NCBI GenBank assembly: GCA_910586905.1
Contig: CAJUIV010000005.1
Location: forward strand, 12,804 to 76,803
Direction: 5' to 3'
DNA length: 64,000 nt
DNA from: an uncultured Christensenellaceae bacterium
GTDB lineage: Bacteria > Bacillota > Clostridia > Christensenellales > CAG-314
Positions within the stretch are counted from its first letter, which is position 1, and each line of letters opens with the position of its first letter. Below, piece by piece: positions 8,650-18,200 of the stretch. The translations under genes and the position numbers were made by a program. The notes under the pieces are model-generated. The model did not search any database. It was given only the letters and a program-made list of their open reading frames with translations, and had not been told where the DNA came from.

Positions 8650-9336
8650 ATGAAAGATTTTAAAGTCAAAAATAAATATTTTTCCGCAAAACGAGTAGCT
8701 ACGCTTGCCGTGCTTACCGCTATGGGACTTATAATGTTTATGGTAGAAAGCCTGTTTCCCCCTTTATTCTTGCCGGGAGCGAAAATGGGACTGTCCAACA
8801 TTTTTTCAATGCTGACTCTGTTTTTGCTGGGACCTACGGAAGCTTTCGTGCTGGTGGTTGTCAGGACCGTACTCGGCAGTATGTTTACGGGCAATATGTC
8901 TACTCTTCTGTACAGCCTTACCGCCGGGATAGTAAGCGTGGCCGTTTCGTCCGTTTTGGTGCAATTCGTTTATCCTAAGATAAGCATAGTGGCTATTTCT
9001 GTGGTATCTGCAATAATGCACAACGTTACGCAAAACGTGGTTTTTTGTTTGGTAAGCAACACTCCGGAAATGTTTTCGTATATGCCGTGGCTTGCGTTGC
9101 TCGGCATTCTTGCCGGAGTGATAGTGGGATTTGCCGTTTGGTTTATATTGCGTATGGTACCCACTAGGACTTTCGTTACGTTGCTCGATTTGGATGCGTC
9201 TTCTTACGCAGAAAGTTCGGTCAAAGATAAGTCCGTCGAAAAAACGGAGACGAAAGCCGAAGAAACGGCGTTACCCGTTAACGAAGAATATACGGTTGAA
9301 GAAAAAAACGAGGAAAAACCCGAAAGTAAAGATTGA
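8650..9336 (+). CDS. Gx transporter family membrane protein, EetB-like (HepS component I family)
   Basis: 228 residues with five to six membrane segments. The family signature appears as FLPGAKMGLSNIFSMLTLF near residues 40-58 and the helix start AIMHNVTQNVVF. This family (Pfam Hpre_diP_synt_I) is annotated either as heptaprenyl diphosphate synthase component I or as the Gx transporter; in Listeria its member EetB works with EetA in extracellular electron transfer. Adjacency to the EetA-like domain favours the EetB reading. The last about 50 residues are an acidic, Glu/Lys-rich cytosolic tail. It begins 3 bases after the preceding stop without a clear ribosome site, suggesting translational coupling. 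Confidence 0.8.
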   Translation: MKDFKVKNKYFSAKRVATLAVLTAMGLIMFMVESLFPPLFLPGAKMGLSNIFSMLTLFLLGPTEAFVLVVVRTVLGSMFTGNMSTLLYSLTAGIVSVAVSSVLVQFVYPKISIVAISVVSAIMHNVTQNVVFCLVSNTPEMFSYMPWLALLGILAGVIVGFAVWFILRMVPTRTFVTLLDLDASSYAESSVKDKSVEKTETKAEETALPVNEEYTVEEKNEEKPESKD

Positions 9337-9339
9337 AAA

Positions 9340-10158
9340 ATGAAAAATATTCTTATTTTTAACGATATATCCGGTTGCGGCAACAATTCTATGGTGGCGA
9401 ATGTATCTGTATTTACTTATCTGGGACATTACTGTATGCCGGTGCCTACGGCGTGTTACTCTTGTCATACCGGGTTTAGTAACTTTACTGCGGTGCACAA
9501 CAATCACACCGTAGATTTTGCCAAGCGTATTTGCGCAAACGCCGAAGCGGATGTATTATACGTCGGATTTTGTAACGATACTGCCACTCTCAAAGGCGTA
9601 CAAACGGTTATAAACGAAGTTTTACCTAAAAACGCGTATTTGTTCATAGACCCGATTATGGGTGATAACGGCAAATTGTATCCTGTATTTAACGCGGAGT
9701 ATGTTTCCGCAATGAAATCGGCAGTGAGACACGCAAAGTGTATTACTCCGAATTTAACAGAGGCGTGTTTGCTTTTCGACGTCGATTATGCTGAAGTGGT
9801 TTCTCACGAGGACGAGCCGTCGTATCTGCGTTATTGCGGAACGGTTTTCGAAAACTTTTTGCAAAAAACCGGTTGTGCAAGCGCCGTTATAACAGGTATA
9901 AAATGCGGTAATTTGCTTGGAAACATAGCGTTAGACGGCAAAGGAATATCTTTTATCACTAACGAAAGAATATCCGTAGATTTTTCGGGAACGGGGGACG
10001 CTTTCAGTTCGGCGCTTTTGGGAGAATTGTTAAACGGTAAAACGTTGGTGGAATCGACGGCGTTAGCCGCTAATTTCGTCGGAAAAGCCGCTAAACTTAC
10101 CGAGCGTACCGATTCCCGTTTCGGAGTGGATTTTTGTAAAGTTTTAAAGTTGTTGTAA
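9340..10158 (+). CDS. pdxK: pyridoxamine/pyridoxal kinase (ribokinase fold)
   Basis: 272 residues. It should phosphorylate pyridoxal or pyridoxamine in B6 salvage in the cytosol. Evidence is the N-terminal NDISGCGNNSMVANVSVF, the conserved FIDPIMGDNGKLY (102-114), CITPNLTEA (134-142) and the anion-hole/catalytic GTGDAFSS (217-224, base Asp220). The length fits the PdxK/PdxY class. The ATG lies 3 bases after the Gx-transporter stop, so it is the last gene of this operon. The Gx family resembles small vitamin-transporter subunits, so linkage to B6 uptake is an alternative explanation for the pairing. Confidence 0.85.
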   Translation: MKNILIFNDISGCGNNSMVANVSVFTYLGHYCMPVPTACYSCHTGFSNFTAVHNNHTVDFAKRICANAEADVLYVGFCNDTATLKGVQTVINEVLPKNAYLFIDPIMGDNGKLYPVFNAEYVSAMKSAVRHAKCITPNLTEACLLFDVDYAEVVSHEDEPSYLRYCGTVFENFLQKTGCASAVITGIKCGNLLGNIALDGKGISFITNERISVDFSGTGDAFSSALLGELLNGKTLVESTALAANFVGKAAKLTERTDSRFGVDFCKVLKLL

Positions 10159-10196
10159 TTAGGCGATAGTGCGTTAGAACAACATTATACAAAATG

Positions 10197-10235
10197 AAAA
10201 GCGTTCGAAAAGACAAATTCTTTTTGAACGCTTTT
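10197..10235. terminator. bidirectional terminator
   Basis: AAAAGCGTTC / GAACGCTTTT, with inner AAAAGA / TCTTTT pairing and a G-U step between, gives a long stem with A-run and T-run flanks. It serves pdxK on plus and the MFS gene on minus. Confidence 0.9.
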
Positions 10236-10261
10236 AAAATTTTCATTTAAATCGGAGTCTT

Positions 10262-12040
10262 TTAATCGTCCGCGCCGCCCAACATTTCGAGTTTCGATTT
10301 GGGCTGTTCGGGACGGCTGTCTCCGTGTTTTACAAATATCATGGTTACAAACGCCAACGCTACGAATATCGTTGCGTACGGGAAGAGTATGCGCATCGAA
10401 CCGAAGGCGTCCATAAGCGCGCCCGAAAGTATCGGAGTTACCACTTGCGCCGCCATACTGGCAGTGTAGTAGTAGCCGGTATATTTACCTATGTCGCTGC
10501 CCGTTGCAAGTTCTACAACCATAGGGAAGCTGTTTACGTTTATTGTCGCCCAGGCAATTCCCGCCAAAGCGAACAATATCCACATAATCCACGACGGCGA
10601 ACTGCTTTTAATAAATATTGCTCCGCCGAAAGCGACGGTCAGCATAGCTACGCCGATAAGTATCGTCTTTTTACGTCCGATTTTACTGGCTATCAAACCC
10701 ACCGGTATGTAAGCTATAACGGCGGCTACTTGCGCAATCATTAGCGTTGCGTTGTAGTCTTTGTTCAATTCGTTCAATGCGTATACGCTGTATTTGCTCG
10801 TTATGGCGTTGTATCCGATAAACCACAGCGCTACGCTGGCTAGTATAAGAATCAGAGAACGCAGTTTGTCTTTGGACATCTTGTTTTTCGATGCGGGGAC
10901 TGTAACGGCGTTTTGGCTGTTTTCGTCCGCGCTTGTTTCCGCGGTTATTTTCTTTGCTTCATTCTCTTTTTCTTCTTCGGCGTCGAGCAGCGCTTGCTGC
11001 TCCAGCATTTCGGCATTCCATTTTTTTTCTTTGACCGTAAATACGAATACCACCAGGGCGATAGCCATAATACCGCAAACTGCTGATACGAACCAGGTAT
11101 AACTCATCATTTGATTTTTTACCGCGCCCGTTTGGAATATCATACCAAGTCCCAAAACGACTATTCCTCCGGCTGTTCCCATCAGATTGATTATTGCGTT
11201 GGCTTTGCTGCGCAGAGGCTTTAAGGTTACGTCGGGCATCAGCGCAACGGCGGGCGAACGGAACGTCGCCATCGAAATAAGCACCAGAAGAAGTACGATA
11301 ATGAATATTATCATAAGATAAATATTGTTATCGCTTACCGATTTTGCAAACTGCGATTCCGCCGATGAGACGAGGGACGAATAAGAGTTTATTTTTCTTA
11401 CTCCGTCTTCGAGCGGAGAACCGTCCAAGTATTTATATCCCGTTATTTTGTTCGTGGCAGGATCTTTTTCGGTAGTTAACGGTTTATAGACGTTGTTTGA
11501 ATAATCGTAAACGTAATATTGGTCGTAATCTAAAGTTGCGTACCAGTTTTGCACTTCGGCTTTTTCGCTTTCGGTTAGTTCGGCGTAAGTTTTTCCGAAA
11601 CGGATTTTGGAAGCGTAGTCTTGTACAGAGTATTCTTTCGGTACGTCCTTGTTGGTAAAACTTTGATATTCTTTGTTTTCTATAACGTATCCGCTATTCC
11701 AATAGACGTCGTTGTTCCCGCCATCGAGTTTTTTCAGTTGGGCGTTGTCGGCGAAAGTCAAACCCATAAAACATACGATAGCGCAAATTGTCCCGATAAA
11801 AATAAAAGGCGTGCGTTTCCCGAAACGGGTATCTTTTTTGTCGGATAACGCTCCGAATAACGGCAGCATAAACAGCGCCAATATGTTATCGAGCGACATT
11901 ATAACGCCCGACCACGTTTGGTCTAAGCCGAATTTGTTTGTCAGCATAAGCGGTACGAGCGTGTCGTAAGCTTGCCAAAATACGCAAATAAGAAAAAATG
12001 CGAAACCTACCAGCAGCGTGCGTTTGTAGTTAAGTTTCAT
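10262..12040 (-). CDS. MFS transporter (GPH/SLC45-like) with a large extracytoplasmic insertion
   Basis: 592 residues, about 12 membrane segments. The N-terminus (FWQAYDTLVPLMLTNKFGL), the loop GALSDKKDTRFGKRTPFI (63-80) and RSPAVALMPDVTLKPLRSKA after TM4 match the sugar-cation symporter/SLC45-type MFS group. Between TM3 and TM4 lies an insertion of about 140 residues (roughly 97-238), Tyr/Asp/Lys-rich and predicted outside the cell. The central cytosolic loop is highly acidic. Substrate is unknown; a glycoside or oligosaccharide is the family expectation. The start has AAGGAA upstream. It is transcribed alone and ends at the shared terminator. Confidence 0.8.
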   Translation of the reverse strand: MKLNYKRTLLVGFAFFLICVFWQAYDTLVPLMLTNKFGLDQTWSGVIMSLDNILALFMLPLFGALSDKKDTRFGKRTPFIFIGTICAIVCFMGLTFADNAQLKKLDGGNNDVYWNSGYVIENKEYQSFTNKDVPKEYSVQDYASKIRFGKTYAELTESEKAEVQNWYATLDYDQYYVYDYSNNVYKPLTTEKDPATNKITGYKYLDGSPLEDGVRKINSYSSLVSSAESQFAKSVSDNNIYLMIIFIIVLLLVLISMATFRSPAVALMPDVTLKPLRSKANAIINLMGTAGGIVVLGLGMIFQTGAVKNQMMSYTWFVSAVCGIMAIALVVFVFTVKEKKWNAEMLEQQALLDAEEEKENEAKKITAETSADENSQNAVTVPASKNKMSKDKLRSLILILASVALWFIGYNAITSKYSVYALNELNKDYNATLMIAQVAAVIAYIPVGLIASKIGRKKTILIGVAMLTVAFGGAIFIKSSSPSWIMWILFALAGIAWATINVNSFPMVVELATGSDIGKYTGYYYTASMAAQVVTPILSGALMDAFGSMRILFPYATIFVALAFVTMIFVKHGDSRPEQPKSKLEMLGGADD

Positions 12041-12268
12041 ACGGTTAAGTTCCTTTATTTAGTACGGTTGTTTTTTCTTGAAATATCGTTACCGTCTATT
12101 TTATTATATATAACGGCGTTACAAAAGTAAATACCTAATTTTTCGCGTTTGAAGTTTATTTCACAGAGTTTTCTTTTTTTTGAGTTTTGCGACAATAACC
12201 GCGTTCATTGAGCGGATATTTCGGCGTATAATATACAATTAAAAAATATGTTTTACGGAGATTTCGTT

Positions 12269-13399
12269 ATGACAAAATGGAAAGTTATCAAAGAAAAACC
12301 GCCTAAGCGACCAAAAGAAAAAAAAGTAAAAACCCCTTTTCCCAAATGGATATTTACAACGCTTGCCGTGGTTATCATAACTGCCGCAGCTCTCGCTTGG
12401 GCATTACCAAATCTTCCAAAAAAACCGCAAAATCAGCCTTCTGCGCAATACAAAGGAGTTATTGAACTTTGGAACGTAGAAACGTTTGAAGGCGGTTGCG
12501 GCAGCAGGTCTACGTGGCTTACGAACAAATCGGCGAAATTCGAAAGCACTAACAAGGGTTTGTTCGTACACGTTACGAATTTGAGCGTAGAGCAGTTAAA
12601 ACAGAAATTGCAGGACGGTCAAACTTTCGACCTTATATGTTTTTCGCGCGGGGTTGGCAATATCGTAAAAGACTATCTTGCCCCTCAAACCGCAAACGTT
12701 ATGTCCGCGCGTGAAAATTTTTTGATATCGGGGCAAATCAACGGTCAGCAATACGCAATGCCTTTGTATGCGGGGGCGTACTGTCTGTTTGCCCGAGAAA
12801 CGCAGCTTTCCGAAGATAAGCTTTTGTCGTCCGCGCTTACGGCTACTTATACCAGAAAGATAGGAAAAAATACGGTTGAATTGAAACCGCTGATATGCGG
12901 ATTTACCGACTTCAACAGTCCTTTAACCGCATTGGCAATGGCGGGCGGTAAGGGCGACGCCGCCGCAATAGAGGAAAACGTTACGCAGTATCAGGCGTAT
13001 GAACAATTTGTGTCAAACAAAACCGCGGTAACGCTTTTGGGAACTCAGCGCGATTTATACCGGCTGTCTCAAAAAGAAAGTCAAAGCAAAATAGAAAAGC
13101 TGGGGTTCTGCGCGTTAACGGGATATACCGACTTGATACAGTACGTCGGAATTTCCAATACTTGCGGCGAAAAAGCTTCGAGCTGCGCAGAATACGTAAA
13201 TTTCCTTTTGACAAAAGAGGTTCAATGCTCTCTCGTTAATTTGTCGATGTTTTCCGTATTGGAACAATCTATTTATACCGACGAAAAATACGTTTCCTGC
13301 GAAAACGCGCTGGCAGAGGCTTTTGTTCCCAACGCTTTTGCCGACGGCGAAGTAATCGCCAATCAGCGGCAAACGGCGAAAACGACTTTGGCGATTTAG
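12269..13399 (+). CDS. membrane-anchored extracellular solute-binding-like protein
   Basis: 376 residues from ATG 12269, chosen because CGGAG sits 8 bases upstream; an upstream ATG at 12248 lacks one. The first 27 residues are very basic, followed by one membrane helix (28-46) and a Pro-rich linker. The rest resembles a periplasmic-binding fold: VIELWNVETFEGG, then SVEQLKQKLQDGQTFDLICF and QYAMPLYAGAYCLFAR, the usual pattern of type-1 family solute-binding proteins. No ABC permease is nearby. The stop is 1 base before the murB ATG, so the genes are cotranscribed; this may point to a cell-envelope role, though that is only an inference. Confidence 0.7.
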   Translation: MTKWKVIKEKPPKRPKEKKVKTPFPKWIFTTLAVVIITAAALAWALPNLPKKPQNQPSAQYKGVIELWNVETFEGGCGSRSTWLTNKSAKFESTNKGLFVHVTNLSVEQLKQKLQDGQTFDLICFSRGVGNIVKDYLAPQTANVMSARENFLISGQINGQQYAMPLYAGAYCLFARETQLSEDKLLSSALTATYTRKIGKNTVELKPLICGFTDFNSPLTALAMAGGKGDAAAIEENVTQYQAYEQFVSNKTAVTLLGTQRDLYRLSQKESQSKIEKLGFCALTGYTDLIQYVGISNTCGEKASSCAEYVNFLLTKEVQCSLVNLSMFSVLEQSIYTDEKYVSCENALAEAFVPNAFADGEVIANQRQTAKTTLAI

Positions 13400-13400
13400 T

Positions 13401-14318
13401 ATGACGAACGGCGAATTGGAATTTTTACTTGCAAAAATGAAAAAATTTTCCGTACAATCTTGTCAAAACTTAGCCTTTTCGCAGTTGACAACTTTGGGCG
13501 TTGGGGGTACAATCAAATTGACTGTTTATCCCGATACGCCGCGTAAATTTAAACGTTCGGTAAGTTTGTTGGAAAAACTGCGAGTTAAGTATTATATCGT
13601 GGGCAAAGGCAGCAATATTTTGGCAAGCGACGACGATTTCGACGGCGTAGTGATATCGACGGTTAAACTTAGTGCGATAAAGATACGCGGAGCGTCCGTT
13701 AAGGCGTATGCCGGAGTTTCCACCGCAAAACTTGCGTTAGAGTTGAAACGAAAAGGACTTTCCGGCGGAGAATTTTTTGCGTGTCTGCCCGCAAGCGTGG
13801 GCGGCGCCGTTGTTTGCAACGCGGGCTGCTACGGACAAAACGTCGAGGAGATGGTAAAAAAGGTCGCGGTATTATACAAAGGAAAAATTAAAATTCTTTC
13901 CGCTAAAAAGTGCGGTTTTTCAAAACGTAACAGTATTTTTAAGCGAACGGGCAAATACGCGGTATTATACGCGGTTTTCAAATTCGTCAAATCTACGCCA
14001 CAAGCGGTATACAATACCATAACCGATATGAAGTGTAAAAAGGCGCAGTCGCAGCCGTTGAATTACCGTTCGGCGGGTTGCGTATTATATCACGACAGAG
14101 TGGCGGTTTCCAAACTGTTGGACGAGTCGGGACTGAAAGGATTGACTATAGGCGGAGCGCAGGTTTCCTTAAAGCACGCGGGATTCGTCGTAAATACGGG
14201 CGACGCTACAAGCTGCGACGTTTATTCTTTAATACGGCGCATGCGCGAAACTTTAACGGCTAACTACGGAATATCCGCAAAAACGGAAGTATGTTTGGTT
14301 AATTTTTCAAAGGAATAA
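13401..14318 (+). CDS. murB: UDP-N-acetylenolpyruvoylglucosamine reductase
   Basis: 305 residues. It reduces UDP-GlcNAc-enolpyruvate to UDP-MurNAc with NADPH and FAD in peptidoglycan synthesis. FAD-domain features are TTLGVGGTIK and VGKGSNILASDDDFDGVVI; the substrate domain has GGEFFACLPASVGGAVVCNAGCYG, a degenerate SKRNSIFK in place of the usual YRxS motif, and RSAGCVLYH, where Cys replaces the E. coli catalytic Ser229. An ISAKTEV motif near the end holds the probable general-acid Glu. Size fits the short type II MurB. It is coupled to the upstream gene and leads directly into whiA. Confidence 0.92.
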   Translation: MTNGELEFLLAKMKKFSVQSCQNLAFSQLTTLGVGGTIKLTVYPDTPRKFKRSVSLLEKLRVKYYIVGKGSNILASDDDFDGVVISTVKLSAIKIRGASVKAYAGVSTAKLALELKRKGLSGGEFFACLPASVGGAVVCNAGCYGQNVEEMVKKVAVLYKGKIKILSAKKCGFSKRNSIFKRTGKYAVLYAVFKFVKSTPQAVYNTITDMKCKKAQSQPLNYRSAGCVLYHDRVAVSKLLDESGLKGLTIGGAQVSLKHAGFVVNTGDATSCDVYSLIRRMRETLTANYGISAKTEVCLVNFSKE

Positions 14319-14320
14319 CG

Positions 14321-15262
14321 ATGACATTTTCTCAAAGCGTTAAAAACGAAATACTTAAATCGTTGCGAGGCGTAAAAACTTGCTGCGCGTCCGCGTTTTT
14401 AAACGCCGCCTTAAAAGCTATCGGTTTTTTATCTATCGAACGTAAAAAGTATTATTTTTCGATAGAAAGCGACAATCACGAATTTTTGTCGCTGTGCTGT
14501 AATATGGCGTCAAACGCTTTCTCTGTAGACGGCAAAATACAAAGCTATAACGTTAACGCAAAAGGCGCCGCGGTATACAGTTGTTCGTTCGACGGTAATT
14601 TGGGCGAAAAATTGGGTTTAACATTGCGCGGCGACGGCGGTTCGCTGGAACTTACGCGCGTTACGCAATACATAATCCCGCAAAATGAATGCTGTAAGAG
14701 AGTTTTTATGCAGTCGTTATTCGTCTCTTGCGGGTCGGTCGTTATACCGGTTGCCGATACTGACGTGGGAGAAAACACGCTGCGCGCGAAGTATCATTTG
14801 GAACTGCGTTTTACAGACGAGGATTTTGCAAAGGCCGTTTTAGACGGTTACTCGCAGTTTCAGTTTAAAATTACTTCACGAAAAAACTATTTCGTGTTGT
14901 ATTTAAAGGACAGCGAAAGAATAGCGGATTTTTTGGTATATTTAAACGCGATGTCAGCCAAATTGAAATTGGAAAACGTTATAATAGGAAGAAGTATGCG
15001 TAACGACGCGAACCGTCAAAGCAACTGTATCTCCGCCAATATAGAAAAAAGCGTTGTCGCCGCCGAAAAACAGCTGAACGCTATTACCGAACTGAAAAGA
15101 AACGGGGTGTATAATAATTTGTCTTTACCGCTAAAGCAAATCGCCGAAATCCGTGAAAACAATCCCGAAGCCTCGCTCGACGAAATAGCGGCAATATTAA
15201 ATATTTCTAAAAGCGGAGCAAATCACAGATTCGCAAAACTGATAGAATTGGCATTTAAATAG
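14321..15262 (+). CDS. whiA: DNA-binding protein WhiA
   Basis: 313 residues. WhiA has an N-terminal degenerate LAGLIDADG-type domain and a C-terminal helix-turn-helix; it affects division and chromosome segregation in Bacillus and sporulation in actinomycetes. Here the N-terminus MTFSQSVKNEILKSL and CCASAFLNAALKA are typical, and the C-terminal HTH is seen in PLKQIAEIRENNPEASLDEI followed by LNISKSGANHRFAKL. An AAGGAA site precedes the ATG, 2 bases after murB. In many Clostridia rapZ and yvcK stand between murB and whiA; both are missing here. Confidence 0.93.
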   Translation: MTFSQSVKNEILKSLRGVKTCCASAFLNAALKAIGFLSIERKKYYFSIESDNHEFLSLCCNMASNAFSVDGKIQSYNVNAKGAAVYSCSFDGNLGEKLGLTLRGDGGSLELTRVTQYIIPQNECCKRVFMQSLFVSCGSVVIPVADTDVGENTLRAKYHLELRFTDEDFAKAVLDGYSQFQFKITSRKNYFVLYLKDSERIADFLVYLNAMSAKLKLENVIIGRSMRNDANRQSNCISANIEKSVVAAEKQLNAITELKRNGVYNNLSLPLKQIAEIRENNPEASLDEIAAILNISKSGANHRFAKLIELAFK

Positions 15263-15295
15263 AGAGCGACTTCGTCGCATCATACAGGAGAAAAA

Positions 15296-18200
15296 ATGAA
15301 ACCGTTTGTACACTTACACCTGCACACCGAATACAGCCTTCTCGACGGAGCGACGCGTATCGACGATATGCTTCAACGGTGCAAAGAACTTAATATGCCC
15401 GCTATAGCCGTTACCGACCATGGAAATATGTACTGCGCTTGGAAATTTTTGAAGGCGGCAAATGCGGCGGGAGTAAAACCTATTATCGGATGCGAATTTT
15501 ATATGTGCGAAGACTTGCACGGCGTCGGTTACGATAACAGAGAATATTACCATCTTATTCTTCTCGCAAAAAACAACGTCGGTTATTATAATTTGTGCCG
15601 GCTTAATTCTATCGCGTTTGTAGAAGGATTTTATTATAAACCCAGAATCGATTTCGAAACTCTTAAAAAGTATCACGAAGGACTTGTTTGTCTTTCCGCT
15701 TGTATTGCGGGACAGCTTCCGCGTTTATTCCTTGCCGACCGTCCCGACGACGCAAAACAGCTTGCGCTTCAGTATAAGGAGTTGTTTGGCGAAGACTATT
15801 ATATAGAAATTCAGAAGCACGGTATTGCCGACGAAGACGCGGTAATGCCGCAGCTTGTCGCTCTTGCAAGAGAAATCGGCATTAAAATAGTCGTTACCAA
15901 CGACGTTCACTACTTAAACAAAGAAGACGCCGAAATTCAGGATATTATGATGTGCGTACAAATGGGTAGGTACGTTGACGATACGGATAGAATGAAATTT
16001 CAGGGCGAAGAATTCTATCTTAAAAATCACGACGAAATGGCGGAGTTGTTTCCCAATTTGCCCGACGCAATAGAAACTACGCTTGAAATCGCCGAAAAAT
16101 GCAACGTCGATTTCGGCAAAGAAAAACTATTGCCGCTTTATACCGCTCCCGACAATATGACTTCTCCCGAATATCTTAGATATTTGCTGGAAGAAGGACT
16201 TAAAGTCAAGTATCCTAATTGTACGCAGGAAATTCGCGACCGCATCGAGTACGAGTACAACGTCATATGTACGATGGGCTTCGTAGATTACTATCTTATA
16301 GTGTGGGACTTTATAAACTACGCCAAAACCAACGGTATTCCGGTAGGACCGGGGCGCGGCAGCGGAGCGGGCAGTGTGATAGCGTATTTAATAGGAATAA
16401 CGGAAGTTGAGCCTTTCCGCTTTAATCTTATGTTCGAGCGTTTTTTAAATCCCGAGCGTAAGTCTATGCCGGATTTCGACGTAGACTTTTGTATGGACAG
16501 GCGCGGCGAAGTTATAGATTACGTCCACCGCAAATACGGCAACGATAACGTTTGCCAGATAGTAACATTCGGAACGATGGCGGCTAAAAACGCTATACGC
16601 GATGTCGCAAGAGTGCTGCGCGTACCTATTTCCGAATCTAACCGTCTTGCTAAAATGGTTCCCGACGGTTTCAGATACACTCTCAGACATTTGCTTGGAC
16701 AAAAGCCTTACAAAAAGCCCGAAGATACGTACGTTTCGGACGAGCTGATTCAGGCGTATAACGACCCGTCAACGCACAAGGTAATAGATATCGCTACTCG
16801 TATCGAAGGCTCTCCGAGACAAACCGGAATGCACGCCGCGGGCGTAGTTATCTGCCGCGAAAAGGTTTCAGACCACGTTCCGCTTCAAACCAACGGCGGA
16901 AGTCTTGCCAAAGGCGGAATCGTAACCACTCAGTACAATATGGTCGAGGTTGAGGAACTGGGGCTTCTTAAAATGGACTTTTTGGGACTCAGAACTTTAA
17001 CAGACATCAAAAAGGCGTGCGACTACGTTTACGAAAACTACGGAGTTAAAGTAGACTTTTCTAAAGACGATTATTCCGATCCCAACGTTTTCAATTTGAT
17101 TAGTTCCGGCGATACCATGTGCATATTCCAGCTTGAAAGCGGCGGTATGTGCGACCTTATGCGCAAAATGAAGCCTACGGGGCTTGAAGAAATTATAGCC
17201 GGTATCAGTTTGTACCGACCGGGACCTATGCAGTATATAAGCGATTATATAGACTGTAAATTCGACAAATCGAAAATTCATTATTTGCATCCTTCGATGG
17301 AGTCTATTTTGTCGGTAACCAACGGCTGTATAGTTTATCAGGAACAGGTAATGCAGTTAGTGCAGAAATTGGCGGGATTTTCTACCGCTCTTGCGGATAA
17401 CGTGCGTTACGCTATGAGCAAGAAAAAGGCACAGATGATGAAAGACCTCGGCGAATTGTTTGTTCACGGAGGAACTTGGGCTGACGGCAAAATTCCCAAA
17501 AACGAAGCGGAAATTAAAAAAGCGAAAAAAGTCGAAACCGTGCCGGGCTGCGTAAATAACGGTATTCCCGAAGATATAGCTTTGCAAATATACAAGCAGC
17601 TGGACGACTTTTCGCAATACGCGTTTAACAAATCGCACGCAACGTGTTACGCTTATGTAACTTATCAAACCGCTTGGCTTAAAAATTACTATCCCGTAGA
17701 GTTTATTTGCGCATTGCTTAACAACCGAATAACGGACATTTCGCAGATAAAAAAATATATGGAGTATGCGAAATCTCAAAATATAAAAATTTTGCCTCCT
17801 TGTATCAACCGAAGTCGCGACGAATTCAGAGTAGAAAACGGCGCGATACGTTTCGGTCTCGGCGGTATAAAAAATATAGGCGTAGGCGTAGTTAAACAAA
17901 TCGTCGACGAACGCGAACGCGCAGGCGAGTTTGCCGATATGAGCGACTTGTTTGAAAGATGCGCCGGTTTTATCAACAAACGCTTGATAGAAAACTTTAT
18001 CAAAGGCGGCGCTTTCGACTGTTTCGGCAGAACGCGAGCGGATATGCTGCAATGGTACGTAGAAGAACTAAACGACGTTTTAGACCGAAACAAAATGCAC
18101 TCGACGGGACAAATCTCGATATTCGATATGATGCCGGAGCTTAAAACTACGTCGCGTCCTCAGCACGAACAAGTTAAAGAATTTCCCAAACAAGTGCTGT

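Noticed and set aside
5865..10158. Calling this a complete Listeria-type EET locus
   Set aside because: Ndh2 and demethylmenaquinone genes are missing, so only a partial, related module is claimed.
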